From Marinitoga lauensis (GTDB taxonomy: Bacteria; Thermotogota; Thermotogae; Petrotogales; Petrotogaceae): a DNA stretch of 64,000 nt. The notes beneath the pieces were generated by a model. That model ran no database searches. It was not told where the DNA came from and saw nothing but the letters and a program-made list of their open reading frames with translations. The DNA lies in NCBI RefSeq assembly GCF_004135675.1, contig NZ_QHLX01000002.1, forward strand, positions 329,584 through 393,583, written 5' to 3'. Within the stretch, counting starts at the first letter, position 1. Each line of letters begins with the position of its first letter. Positions 1-9,259 of this stretch are shown piece after piece. A program made the translations under genes and the position numbers.

Positions 1-2
1 TT

Positions 3-899
3 GTCATTTTAAAAAATTTATATGTATATTTAGAAAAAATTAACCCAGATTTAATATTTTTTCATGATCATTCTCCCCAATTACTAACCTGTGTTCGATA
101 TGTAAAAAAACATCCTCACACAAGATTAGTTGTCGACATACATTCGACATTAAATAATTCTATGAGTACAATTATTGGTAAAATATATCATAAAGTATTT
201 TGGAAGAAAATAATTCAAAAAATTCAAAAATATTATTATAAAGTTTTTTATGTAGCACCTGAAAGTAAAGATTTTGCAATAAGAATTTATGGAATTAATG
301 AAAGTAAATTAGAACATTTACCCCTTCCAGGTGATTGTTCGTTGTTAGATAGATATAATGAAATTAGACAGAATGTTAGGAACAAATTTGGAGTATCTGA
401 AAGAGAAAAGATTATTTTTCATACAGGAAAAATGTCTGAACGAAAAAAAACATTAGAAGTACTTAAAGCTTTTTCTAAATTAAGTAATGAAAATTATAAA
501 TTGTTTTTAGTTGGAAGTGTGGAAGATAAATTAATGAATAGTTTAAAAAATTTTTTGGAAAAAGATTCTAGAATTGAATATTTGGGTTGGGCTACAGCGT
601 CAGAATTAAAAAAATTACTTATTGGAGGTGATGTTTTACTTCAACCTGGATCATTATCACATGTTTTTATTGATGGAATATGTGCAGGATTACCTTTAAT
701 TCTTTCAAAAACTCCACAAAATGAATATTTAACAAGAAATGGAAATGGTTTTTTAATTGAAAAACCCACAGTCGAATCTATTCTATATGCAATAAAACAT
801 GTTCTGAATGAAAATAATCTTTATAAATATAAAGAAAAAACATTTGCTATTAGTAAAGAATTTCATTATATAAATATAGCAAAAAAATCTATACAATGA
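3..899 (+). CDS. GT4-type glycosyltransferase, 5' end outside the window
   Basis: The reading frame is open from base 3, so the gene starts upstream of the window; the first internal ATG at 162 is unlikely to be the start. The visible part of about 298 residues looks like a GT-B fold glycosyltransferase. An upstream segment contains FFHDHSPQ. The C-terminal nucleotide-sugar domain shows IIFHTGKMSERKK, LFLVGSV, IEYLGW and GGDVLLQPGS followed by GICAGLPLILS, the usual donor-binding region of family 4 enzymes. It probably transfers a sugar to a growing lipid-linked surface glycan on the cytoplasmic side. The flippases and dTDP-sugar genes that follow fit this role. Acceptor and donor cannot be read from sequence. 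Confidence 0.8.
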   Translation, partial: VILKNLYVYLEKINPDLIFFHDHSPQLLTCVRYVKKHPHTRLVVDIHSTLNNSMSTIIGKIYHKVFWKKIIQKIQKYYYKVFYVAPESKDFAIRIYGINESKLEHLPLPGDCSLLDRYNEIRQNVRNKFGVSEREKIIFHTGKMSERKKTLEVLKAFSKLSNENYKLFLVGSVEDKLMNSLKNFLEKDSRIEYLGWATASELKKLLIGGDVLLQPGSLSHVFIDGICAGLPLILSKTPQNEYLTRNGNGFLIEKPTVESILYAIKHVLNENNLYKYKEKTFAISKEFHYINIAKKSIQ

Positions 900-1004
900 T
901 ATTTTATAAAGGAAAGTATAAAATATTACAAAATTTTCAAGGCAAATCTTATAAGTAGAAAATAAATCTAATATTCTTTGTATAACTGAAAGAATGAAAG
1001 ATGT

Positions 1005-1210
1005 GGATTTAACCTAAAAATTTGGGTACAAAAAAGTTAACAAGGAAATAATATAATGAAATCAGAAGGGAAGTGACTCATGTAAGTAAAAACGGCAAAA
1101 GATATAACAAGGAATTCAAAGAGCAAATAGTAAAGTTATATGCAATGGAAAAAAAGAGTATGGACTAAGCAGTGAAAATAGTATAAGTACGGTAACAGTA
1201 AAATATATAT
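1005..1210 (+). repeat. Degenerate copy of the IS3 left end
   Basis: This stretch repeats the next 200 bases in decayed form. Both begin with GGATTTAACCTAAAAA, followed by a GTTAACAAGGAAATA block, a ribosome-binding region and the first codons of an orfA. In this copy the start codon is followed at once by a stop and the frame is lost. It is an older, truncated copy of the element that starts at 1211. Confidence 0.75.
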
Positions 1211-1287
1211 GGATTTAACCTAAAAAAGTGGGCACCGAAAAGTTAACAAGGAAATAGTATAATAAAATAAGAAAGAAGGTGACCCAT

Positions 1288-1563
1288 ATGAGTAAAAATG
1301 GCAAAAGATACAATGATGAATTCAAAGAGCAAATAGTAAAATTACATGAAATGGGAAAAAAAGTGCATGAATTAAGCAGCGAATATGGCATAAGTAGGGT
1401 AACAATATATAAATGGATAAAAGAAACAAAACCATTAGTAGAAGGTGGAATTAGTAAAAAAGAATATGAAAAAATGCAAAAAGAGTTACAGCAATTAAGA
1501 ATGGAAAATGAAATATTAAAAAAAGCTACAGCCATATTCGCACGAAAACAACAAGAGAGATAG
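1288..1563 (+). CDS. IS3-family transposase OrfA (helix-turn-helix)
   Basis: This 91-residue protein begins at ATG 1288, preceded by AGAAGGTG. It has the HTH_Tnp_1 form: a KRYNDEFKEQIVKLHEMGKK segment, then a helix-turn-helix around EYGISRVTIYKWIKE, then a leucine-rich coiled coil (LQQLRMENEILKKA). OrfA binds the terminal repeats and is fused to OrfB by ribosomal frameshifting. An A-run at 1518-1524, read as A_AAA_AAA in the orfA frame, lies just before the orfB frame opens at -1. This is a typical slippery site for the family. The OrfB partner is interrupted, so the element should be inactive. Confidence 0.85.
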   Translation: MSKNGKRYNDEFKEQIVKLHEMGKKVHELSSEYGISRVTIYKWIKETKPLVEGGISKKEYEKMQKELQQLRMENEILKKATAIFARKQQER

Positions 1564-1952
1564 TAAGATTTATAGAAAAATACAAAAAATATTACCCTGT
1601 AATAATGATATGTAAAGTATTAAAATTTCCAAGGAGCACATATTATAAAGCAAAAAATCGTAAAAAAAGCAAGCTAGAAAAGTTCAATGAAATACTAGAT
1701 CAAAAAATATTGGAGATATATTATGATAGTAAAAAACGCTATGGAGCACCAAAGATACAAAAAATATTAGAAAAGACTGGTATAAAGGTTAATATAAAAA
1801 CAGTTCAAAAGAGGATGAAAAAATTAAAAATCCGATCAATAGTAATAAGAAAATTTAAGAATCACAAAACAAAAGAAGGAATCAAACAATTGCTAAACAT
1901 AATAAATCGGGATTTTGAAACAACAACGATAAACCAGAAATGGTGTGCGGAT
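1519..1952 (+). pseudogene. IS3-family OrfB, N-terminal half, interrupted
   Basis: The frame opens at -1 relative to orfA and reads REIVRFIEKYKK, then the IS150-type N-terminal region with FPRSTYYKAKNRKK, the HTH_21-type segment around KKRYGAPKIQKILEK, and ends at QKWCAD. The catalytic DDE domain should begin there. The next bases are the TGACCCC end of another IS3 element, which supplies an immediate stop codon. Only a short, further deleted remnant of the 3' half is seen after 3441. The gene is a pseudogene. Confidence 0.8.
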
Positions 1953-1987
1953 TGACCCCTAACTATTGGAGATAAAATAAGAAAAGC

Positions 1988-2970
1988 TTATTTTTTCACA
2001 CAAACAACAAAGTCATTAAAATTAATAGATTTAAATTCTTCAAGATTATTATTTTGATCAGAAAAAAGATTAAAAACAAAATCTGGAGTAAAATAATGTA
2101 AAGAGCCATGAGGTCTTAAATTATTATAAAAGTAAATATATGAAATATAATAATTATAAACATCTTCAATATAATTAAAATCAATAGATTCAACAAACTC
2201 ATGTTGAACACTAGAATGAAATGACTCAATATAAGCTTGAGAATTCGGATTATTTTTGTAACCAAATTCGTGTGTAATATTTAGTTCTTCCATAAAAGCA
2301 GCAGTAATTTTAGCAAATGTCCATTGTCAGTTCTGATAATAAGGTAATCAGGATCAGCTCCTCTAAATACAATAGCTTTGCTAAGAGTAGAAATAAAATC
2401 TTTAGCTTTAATAGAATTACCGATATAAACACCAACAATAGACCTATCAAAAGCATCGATTATGCTAAGTATGGGAATATAACCATCATATTTAGTAGGG
2501 ATAAATTTAATGTCAGATTCCCAATATTGATTAGGTTTAGTAATATCATGGTTTTTAGGTCTTTTTCTTAGATGTTTAGGGTGATGATGATAATTTCTAA
2601 TAAGATTTAATTCTTTTCTTAATCTGTGAATCTTTTTGTGATTAATAATAATATTATACTTTTGTCTAAAAATAGCAGATAACTTCTTAGAACCCAGAGT
2701 TTTGTAGAAAAATTCAGGATTCAAAGGGTCATCAACAGATAACAATTCAACAAGCAATTGTTTAATATATTCATCAAAAACTTTTTTACCATCAACAGTA
2801 TAGAAATGACCTTTAAAATAAAATTTTCTGTTTCTTTTAACAACAAAAAACAATCTATTCTTGTAATAAAAAGTAGAGGGTTTAATGTTGTATTTCCTGA
2901 GAAGGAAATACAAAGAAATACCAAAATTAGTAAATTTAGAAATGATCAACAAATCACCAATAAAAGTCAC
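1988..2970 (-). pseudogene. IS3-family OrfB (DDE transposase), frameshifted
   Basis: The upstream part contains the conserved LGSKKLSAIFRQKYN and INHKKIHRLRKEL segment, then the integrase core: YWESDIKFIPT (first Asp), SIIDAFDRSIVGVYIG, and IIRTDNG (second Asp). The frame then breaks at about 2300. The downstream part resumes with NITHEFGYKNNPNSQAYIESFHS (catalytic Glu) and NNLRPHGSLHYFTP. Joining the two frames restores a complete D-D-E protein. One small indel therefore explains the break, and the element is not functional as read. Confidence 0.85.
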
Positions 2971-3075
2971 TTTTTCCAGTTTTGTTTTTTTTCAAAAGTT
3001 TAATTTCATCTTCTTGAATTTTAAGAAGTACATCTTTTTCAAGAAGAAGATGTTCATAATATTCAAGTTTCCTTT

Positions 3076-3366
3076 TTAAAGAATAGCATCATTGGAATTA
3101 TTATCAGATTTAACAATACCAACAGACTCATAAATAAAAGGAGGAACCTTAGAAATATCAGAAATAATAGAGTTAGGTCTTCCTTTTTTAGAATTAAAAA
3201 TGTTATCATCATAACCAGAATCCACATATTTTTTAATCCATCTAGAAAAGGCAGATTGAGAAATATTATATTCAGAACAAATATCGTTTTGAGATTTATC
3301 AGAATTAAGGTATTCCTTAACAACCTGAAGTTTAAAATCAGAAGGATATTTTTTCTTTTTTCTCAT
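3076..3366 (-). pseudogene. IS3-family OrfA, frameshifted at its 3' end
   Basis: The start is taken as ATG 3366, preceded by AAAGGGGTG. The protein shows a basic N-terminus (RKKKKYPSDFKLQVVKEYL) and a helix-turn-helix around NDICSEYNISQSAFSRWIKK, typical of IS3 OrfA. It stops early after NSNDAIL. In another frame the sequence continues with KRKLEYYEHLLLEKDVLL, the coiled coil that should follow. A one-base indel near 3075 has therefore truncated it. Confidence 0.7.
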
Positions 3367-3441
3367 ATAAGACACCCCTTTCATTTCTTTAGTTTAATAA
3401 TATCATTTTCTTATTTTTTCTCCAAATTTTCCAAGGGGTGA

Positions 3442-3652
3442 TTACGATAGAAAAAGAATACACAGTTCTATCAATTACATGACTTCACAAGAAAAAGTAT
3501 ATGAAGCATTAAATTTGTTAGAAAAAAGTTGCATAAATTAAAATGCTATTTTTGGTTAAATTTAGACTATCCATTGATCTTGGATAAGACTAATGTGTTA
3601 GAATAATTAATAACAAAAAATATTTTCTAGATAAAATTAGGTGGTGCTTTTA
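3442..3652. other. Remnant of the first IS3 3' end, then non-coding
   Basis: The first bases continue the interrupted IS3 orfB (ITIEKEYTVLSI), then the frame is lost. A second short stretch (EKVYEALNLLEK) also resembles an orfB C-terminal region, so an internal deletion is likely. The rest holds no gene. A ribosome-binding site, TAGGTGG at 3638-3644, serves the flippase that follows. Confidence 0.5.
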
Positions 3653-4870
3653 ATGAGAAAGTTTTTTTTAAATTCTTTTTTTAACATAATAGCTACTTTT
3701 ATTCCAATTTTTGTGTTGCAATTTTACATACTTCCTAAAATAGCATTAAAAATGGATAAAGAATATTATGGTCAAGTATTAGCATTAATATCATTAATAA
3801 ATTTATCTGTTGCTATTTTTGGGAATGTATTAAATAATTCTAGATTGATTCAATCTAAAAAATATGAAAAATTAGAACATAAAGGTGATTTTAATATTTT
3901 GTTAATCATTAGTATAATAATGGATATATTTTTTGTAATAATAGGGAGTATCTATTATGGTAAATTTTTAACTTTTTATGAATTAATTATTGTTGTGATA
4001 ATCTCAGTTTTATTAGTGCTAAATTCATATGCAAGTGTTGAATTTAGAATAAAACTAAATTATAAAAAAATTTTATTAAATAATTTTTTAATATTTATAG
4101 GTTATATGTTTGGATATCAGTTTTTTTTATATACACGGAAATGGATATATATATTTTTTTTTGGTAGTTTTTTTAGTTTTATTTATATTTTGATAAAAAC
4201 TTCAATATTAAAAGAGCCTTTTAAAAGAACCAGTTTATTTAAACAAACAGTTAAAGAAACATCTTTACTTGCAATATCAGGTATTTTGGTTAGTTTGTTA
4301 ACTTATGTAGATAAATTAATAATTTTTCCTTTGCTGGGAGGAGAAGAATTATCAATATATTTTGCTGCAAGTATTTTAGGAAAAACTTTTTCTTTAGCTG
4401 CAAACTCTGTAGTAGGAGTACTACTTAGTTATTTATCTAATATGAAGAGCTTTAATAATTTTTACTTTAATCTTTTGTTAATTATATCGATTGTATTTGG
4501 AAGCATTGGGTATTTTATTATTATTCTGGTTAATAAATATTTTTTAGTTTTTTTATATCCACAATTATATGAAGAGGCTTTAAAATACTTAAATGTTACT
4601 ACACTGTACATTATTATAAGAACAATAGGTAATATTATGAATTCTATAATTTTAAAGTTTTTTAGTGCTAAATGGCAATTATTTATAAATGGAATTGATA
4701 TATTAAGTTATATGTTTTTGTCTATTTATTTTTTAAAACTATATGGTCTTTGGGGCTTTTGTTTAGGGTTATTGATATCTAGTTTTATTAGATTGATATT
4801 AATAATAGTAATTTTTTATTATAATAAATATAATAGATTTGATTTAAAAAATTTTGCACCTAAAAGTTAA
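3653..4870 (+). CDS. Polysaccharide flippase (Wzx-like, MOP superfamily)
   Basis: The start chosen is ATG 3653, with TAGGTGG nine bases upstream; a GTG at 3641 is also in frame but lies inside that ribosome-binding site. The 405-residue protein is almost entirely hydrophobic and has about 12 predicted membrane segments, with short charged loops between them. This is the layout of O-antigen/teichoic-acid type exporters that flip undecaprenyl-linked oligosaccharides across the inner membrane. It lies in a surface-glycan island and follows a glycosyltransferase. It is intact, unlike the second flippase at 11.85 kb. The substrate is not predictable. Confidence 0.8.
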   Translation: MRKFFLNSFFNIIATFIPIFVLQFYILPKIALKMDKEYYGQVLALISLINLSVAIFGNVLNNSRLIQSKKYEKLEHKGDFNILLIISIIMDIFFVIIGSIYYGKFLTFYELIIVVIISVLLVLNSYASVEFRIKLNYKKILLNNFLIFIGYMFGYQFFLYTRKWIYIFFFGSFFSFIYILIKTSILKEPFKRTSLFKQTVKETSLLAISGILVSLLTYVDKLIIFPLLGGEELSIYFAASILGKTFSLAANSVVGVLLSYLSNMKSFNNFYFNLLLIISIVFGSIGYFIIILVNKYFLVFLYPQLYEEALKYLNVTTLYIIIRTIGNIMNSIILKFFSAKWQLFINGIDILSYMFLSIYFLKLYGLWGFCLGLLISSFIRLILIIVIFYYNKYNRFDLKNFAPKS

Positions 4871-4877
4871 AAAGAAA

Positions 4878-5790
4878 TGGGGAGAACCTTATAAGTAAAA
4901 ATGGATAATAGAAACGATTTAAGGAATAAATAGTGTTCTACCTCAAATATTAGAGAAGGTAAAAATAAAAACTTATTTTTTCACACAAATAACAAAGTCA
5001 TTAAAATTAATAGATTTAATTTCATATAATTCAATATTGTTAATTTGATCAGAAAAAAGATTAAAAACGAAATCTGGAGTAAAATAATGTAAATAACCAT
5101 GAGGTATTAAATTATTATAAAAATAAATATATGAAATATAATAATTATAAACATCATCAATATAATTAAAATCAATAGATTCAACAAATTCATGTTGAAC
5201 AGAAGTAGGAATAAATTTAATATCAGATTCCCAATATTGATTTGGTTTAGTAATATCATGGTTTTTTTAGGTCTTTTTCTTGGGTGTTTGGGAGGATAAT
5301 GATAGTTTCTAATTAAATTTAATTCTTTTCTTAATCTGTGAATCTTCTTGTGATTAATAATAATATTATACTTTTGTCTAAAAATAGCAGATAACTTCTT
5401 AGAGCCAAGAGTTTTGTAAAAAAAATGAGATAAGATTATCAACAGATAATAAATTTATAAGTAATTGCTTGATATAATCATCAGAAACCTTTTCACCATC
5501 ACTGGTAAAAGAAAAACCTTTAAAATGAGGTTTTCTGGTTCCTTTAACAACAAAAAACAAACTATTCCCCATATATTTTAATTCATATAGAAAAGGCATA
5601 TGGAGAAATATTATATTCAGAACAAATATCGTTTTGAGACTCATCAGAATTAAGGTATTCCTTAACAACTTGAAATTTGAGATCAGGAGAAAAATTTTTA
5701 TGTTTTCTCATTAAACTCACCTCTATCTTTCTTTAATATTAGAAACCAAGTTTCTTATTTTTTCCAAATCTTCTAGGTGGAATTGTGCTA
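4878..5790 (-). mobile_element. Decayed IS3 remnants (two kinds)
   Basis: Bases 4878-4932 resemble the start of the first IS3 (TAAGTAAAAATGG and a few codons), in decayed form. From about 4935 to 5790 lies an internally deleted copy of the second IS3 type on the minus strand. It has an orfB C-terminal fragment near 4975-5200, then the LGSKKLSAIFRQKYN region at about 5320-5420, then an orfA start at 5711 (MRKHKNFSPDLKFQVVKEYL). Deletions and frameshifts separate the blocks. The outer end near 5755-5790 matches the 3441 end only in part. Confidence 0.7.
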
Positions 5791-5964
5791 GAAATCAAAT
5801 GCAATAACGGGGTGAAGAAAAAATATGAAAAGTTGAGGGAAAAGGGAAATAATCCATTAAAAAGGATGCAAGCAATAGTAGCAATAGGATTAAAAATGTT
5901 AAGAATAATATTTAAAATAGCAAAAAGTAAAGCAAAGTATGACACAGAAAGGGTATATGTATAG
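5790..5964 (+). pseudogene. IS110-family transposase, C-terminal remnant
   Basis: This open stretch reads KKKYEKLREKGNNPLKRM, then AIVAIGLKMLRIIFKIAK, and ends KYDTERVYV. The pattern of a KYEKLR..GK.P segment, then a hydrophobic helix with RxLRIIF, then a YD near the end is that of the C-terminus of IS110/IS1111 transposases. There is no start and no catalytic domain. It differs in sequence from the IS110 copy at 6933-8119, so it comes from another member of the family. Confidence 0.7.
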
Positions 5965-6276
5965 GTAAAATGCAGAATTTTCCAATTATGAGAAAATCCT
6001 TAATTTAAGAAAAATCGAACTCACTATCCTCAAATAGAACGAAGGAATGTAAGGAAACTCAAAAAAATTGATTCAGCTGGAATAAAGGGCTAGTTTAAGG
6101 CAAAAAATAGTGAAGGGATAAACAAAACAGAAAAATAAAAATAATTTGGAAGTAAGCCAAAGATTAAAATAAATACAAAAAATATAAAAATATTTTATGA
6201 TAAGCTCGTTTTAAATAATAAAAAGAATGAAATTTGGGAGATAATAGTAATTCTATCTTAAAAAGGGGGAAAGAAA
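5965..6276. other. Non-coding stretch without recognisable features
   Basis: I see no open frame, RNA gene or clear terminal repeat here. It could be the downstream end of the IS110 remnant. The last bases, AAAAAGGGGGAAAGAAATTG, provide the ribosome-binding site of the acetyltransferase that follows, which starts at a TTG codon. Confidence 0.4.
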
Positions 6277-6782
6277 TTGGATTTTAAGTTAAGAAGTTTA
6301 AAGATAGAAGATATAGAATATATGTTTGAGTTTATTGAAGATGAGGAGATTTCGAGCAATTTTATATTTACAAGGTATCCTTATTCTAAAAAAAAGATGA
6401 TAGACTTTATAAAAGAAAGTTGGGAAAGTAAAGAAAATCTCCATTACGCAATAGAAGTAAATAAAGAATATGCTGGAACTGTAAGCTTGAAAAATATAAA
6501 TTATATTGATAGGCATGCTGAATATGCTATTGTACTGAGAAAAAAATATTGGGGTATGGGAATATCCACAAAAGCAACAGGAGAAATATTAAAATACGGT
6601 TTTAATGCAATTAATCTCAATAAAATATATTTAAATGTATTATCTACAAACAAGAGAGCTATAAGATTCTATGAAAAATTTGGTTTTAAAAAGAAGGGAT
6701 TTTTAGAAAACATGTATATATTAACGGAGGATATTGTGATTTAATATGGTATTGCATGTTTAAAGATGATTTAAAGTTATAG
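6277..6782 (+). pseudogene. GNAT N-acetyltransferase (RimJ/RimL type), frameshifted near the 3' end
   Basis: The start is TTG 6277 behind AAGGGGGAAAG. The protein shows the GNAT fold: an N-terminal segment, LHYAIEVNKEYAGTVSL, then the acetyl-CoA loop motif RKKYWGMGISTKA and the final NKRAIRFYEKFGFKKKG. As read it stops at 6744 after ENMYILTEDIVI. Another frame gives YINGGYCDLIWYCMFKDD and stops at 6782, which is the expected end of this type. A small indel in the TATATA run at about 6715-6722 is the likely cause. It may acylate an amino sugar of the surface glycan (inference from location). Confidence 0.75.
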
Positions 6783-6932
6783 TCTCCGGTCTTAAATCAA
6801 GAGTGGAACGAAAAAAAACAAAAAAATTAACAGAATTGTAAATGGTATATACGATAAATGAAAAAAGGAATAAAAAGGATTATGCACAAAGTGCAGAGAC
6901 AAAGAGAATATTAAATTGGAATTTTTTAACTA

Positions 6933-8119
6933 TTATGAAATATCTTTTAAAAAGACCACCTTTTTAGAAGGTTGAGATAATTCGATAGGGTTATAAGGGA
7001 CATTATTTTTAAGCATATAGAAAATACTTCTAAATAATTTTCTAGCAGTTAAAACGACAGCAGCTTTGTGAATTTTACCTTGAGCTCTTTTCTTTTTGTA
7101 ATAAGCTTTAGAAACCGGGTCATTCATAATAGCTAAAGAAGCAGCCTGATAAAGATAATAACGCAAATACTTATTACCCTTTTTGGATAAATTTTTGTGA
7201 TTGTCAATTTTTTTACCGGAGTCATTTAAATCCCAACGTAACCCAGCATAAGAAGAAAGCTTAGAATCAGATGCGAAATTATCAATATTAACAATCTCAG
7301 AAATAATAGAAACAGATAAAACAACAGAAACACCTGGAATAGTATCAAGAGTTGTATTAATACGTTTAAAATATAATTCTAGTTGTTTGTCGATACGCTT
7401 GATTTGAGATTTTAAAAGTTTAACTCTATCAAAAGCAAGAGCAATATTAAAATTGGCTGTATTAAAATCATTTAAAGTAGAACGATAAATTTTAGTAATA
7501 ATGGATTTAAGTTTTTTAGCAAAATCAATACCAAGTTTTCTTTTTGATAAAGAAGCGACAATATCAAACAAATCTTGAATGGACATATTAACAATATCAT
7601 CAGCAGAATAGTCGGATAAAATAGTTAAAAGAGTTTTTGATAAATTAAGTTTCTTAGATAAACCTGGGAAATAAGCAGCAATCAACTCAGCGAGATAAGT
7701 TTTTTCAGCAGCAAGCTGATGAGAAATATGGAATCTAGAGCGAGTAAGTTCTCTAAGAGATTCAAAAAAGAATCCTTAGGAACAAAAGGAGTAAGATTCT
7801 CCGGGAATTTATGAGCAGTTTTTTGAATAATTTTAGCGTCTAATTTATCAGTCTTAGGCCAGTTAAGGATCTTTCTGGTATTAGAAACATCATAAGGAGC
7901 AACAATATATAAATTATTAAATCCATGAGATTTAAGAAAGATAATGATATTATTAGAATAAATACCAGTAGGTTCTAAGACAAAAAGCAACTACTTATCT
8001 TTAAAAATAGAAACAAGTATCTCATAACCATCGATAGAATTATCAACAACGCCTTTGATAGAATTATTAAGGAAATAATCAAGCTTATCTTTAGAAACAT
8101 CAATACCAACAAACAACAT
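6933..8119 (-). pseudogene. IS110-family transposase, broken by a stop and a frameshift
   Basis: The gene begins at 8119 with MLFVGIDVSKDKLDYF, the DEDD RuvC-like start of IS110 transposases. An in-frame TAG at 7991-7993 interrupts it before LLFVLEPTGIYSNN. The frame then shifts near 7740. The long C-terminal part holds the transposase_20 region with DTIPGVSVVLSVSIISEI and LSSYAGLRWDLNDSGKK, and ends with the RARGKIHKAA-type segment and LFRSIFYMLKNN. It lies between the GNAT gene and rmlA. The 5' non-coding flank has a candidate bridge RNA. As read it cannot be active. Confidence 0.85.
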
Positions 8120-8144
8120 AAAAACACAACCTTTCTAGATTAAA

Positions 8145-8311
8145 TTCTAACTCTGGGTATATAAGAAAAGAGTCTCGCTGTATGTAGGAGCTAATGCTCA
8201 TTCTCCGGTAGCAATTCAACTTATATACCAAAGTTAGTCAGACTTTTTAGAGCACTTAAAGTGCAAGAGGTGATAGAATTACTATAGTTAAATAATAACT
8301 CAGAGTTAGAA
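8145..8311 (-). ncRNA. Candidate IS110 bridge RNA / structured left end
   Basis: The region just upstream of the IS110 start is bounded by an inverted repeat: TTCTAACTCTGGGT (8145-8158) and ACTCAGAGTTAGAA (8298-8311), 13 of 14 paired. Inside is a perfect 10-bp stem, GGTATATAAG (8156-8165) with CTTATATACC (8220-8229). It closes over a smaller stem with GGAG/CTCC and GCT/AGC arms and open internal loops. A further hairpin, GCAC...GTGC, lies at 8252-8264. IS110 elements are known to make a structured bridge RNA from this position with two guide loops. The assignment, strand and ends are inferred from position and pairing only. Confidence 0.45.
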
Positions 8312-8380
8312 TTCTTTTTTTAAAAATAATTATCAAATTTATTAATTATTCAATAACAGTATACACGAGAGGTGAAAAAA

Positions 8381-9259
8381 ATGAAAGGTATAATATTAGC
8401 AGGTGGAAGTGGAACTAGATTATATCCTATTACACACGCGATTAGTAAACAATTATTGCCAATTTATGATAAACCCATGATATATTATCCTTTATCTATA
8501 TTGATGTTAGCAAAAATTAGAGACGTCTTAATTATTTCAAACCCAGAGTATGTAGATTTATATAAAAATTTATTTGGTAATGGAAATCATTTGGGAATGA
8601 ACATTGAATATAAAATTCAAGAAAAGCCAAAAGGCTTAGCAGATGCATTTATAGTGGGTGAAGAATTTATAAAAGATGAGCCAGTGTCTTTAATACTTGG
8701 AGATAATGTATTTTATGGAGTTGGATTTAGGCTAATATTAGAAGAAGCTTCAAAACTAAAAGATGGTGCATTAATATTTGGGTATTATGTAAATAATCCT
8801 AGAGATTTTGGAGTAGTTGAATTTGATGATAAAGGGAAAGTATTATCTTTAGAAGAAAAACCAGAAAATCCAAAATCACATTATGCAATTCCTGGATTAT
8901 ATTTTTATGATAATACAGTTGTTGAAAAAGCAAAAAGTTTAAAACCATCAAAAAGAGGGGAATTGGAAATAACAGATTTAAATAAAGAGTATTTAAAGGA
9001 AGGTAAGTTAAAAGTAAGTTTATTGGGAAGAGGTTATGCCTGGTTAGATACAGGCACATATGATGGTTTAGCGAACGCAACTGATTTTGTAAAGACAATT
9101 CAAAAAAGAACAGGATTATATGTGTCTTGTATTGAAGAAATTGCATATAGAAATAAATGGATTGATAAAGAGCAATTAATAAAATTAGGAAAAAAGTACG
9201 AAAAAACAGATTATGGAAAATATATATTGAGAATTGCAGATGAATTGGAGGAAAAATAA
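8381..9259 (+). CDS. rmlA: Glucose-1-phosphate thymidylyltransferase
   Basis: This enzyme joins glucose-1-phosphate and dTTP to give dTDP-glucose, the first step of dTDP-deoxysugar synthesis. The start chosen is ATG 8381, with GAGAGGTG ending eight bases before it; an in-frame GTG at 8372 overlaps that site. The 292-residue length is normal for RmlA. The N-terminus has the nucleotide-binding motif [16 protein letters not shown] with [28 protein letters not shown] and [20 protein letters not shown] are also conserved, as is [10 protein letters not shown]. The stop overlaps the rmlB start by one base, so the two are translated together. Confidence 0.96.
   Translation: MKGIILAGGSGTRLYPITHAISKQLLPIYDKPMIYYPLSILMLAKIRDVLIISNPEYVDLYKNLFGNGNHLGMNIEYKIQEKPKGLADAFIVGEEFIKDEPVSLILGDNVFYGVGFRLILEEASKLKDGALIFGYYVNNPRDFGVVEFDDKGKVLSLEEKPENPKSHYAIPGLYFYDNTVVEKAKSLKPSKRGELEITDLNKEYLKEGKLKVSLLGRGYAWLDTGTYDGLANATDFVKTIQKRTGLYVSCIEEIAYRNKWIDKEQLIKLGKKYEKTDYGKYILRIADELEEK

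Larger units (their letters stand above)
1211..1952 (+). mobile_element. IS3-family (IS150-like) element, left part, cut by a second IS3
   Basis: This is the left part of an IS3-family element holding orfA and the first half of orfB. The orfB frame is cut after Trp-Cys-Ala-Asp, where another IS3 element (1953-3441) is inserted. After that element the sequence resumes at about 3442 with codons for Ile-Thr-Ile-Glu-Lys, which is what should follow WCAD in the DDE domain of this family. The two pieces are therefore one element split by a later insertion. Confidence 0.8.
1953..3441 (-). mobile_element. IS3-family element (second type), nested in the first
   Basis: The left end begins TGACCCCTAACTATTGGAGA at 1953 and the right end, read inward on the other strand, begins TCACCCCTTGG and continues AAATTTGGAGAAAAAATAAG. 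These are recognisable imperfect terminal inverted repeats with the TGACCCC form usual for IS3. Length is about 1.49 kb. The element carries orfA (3076-3366) and orfB (1988-2970) on the minus strand, both damaged. A shorter, more decayed relative lies at about 4935-5790. Confidence 0.75.
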
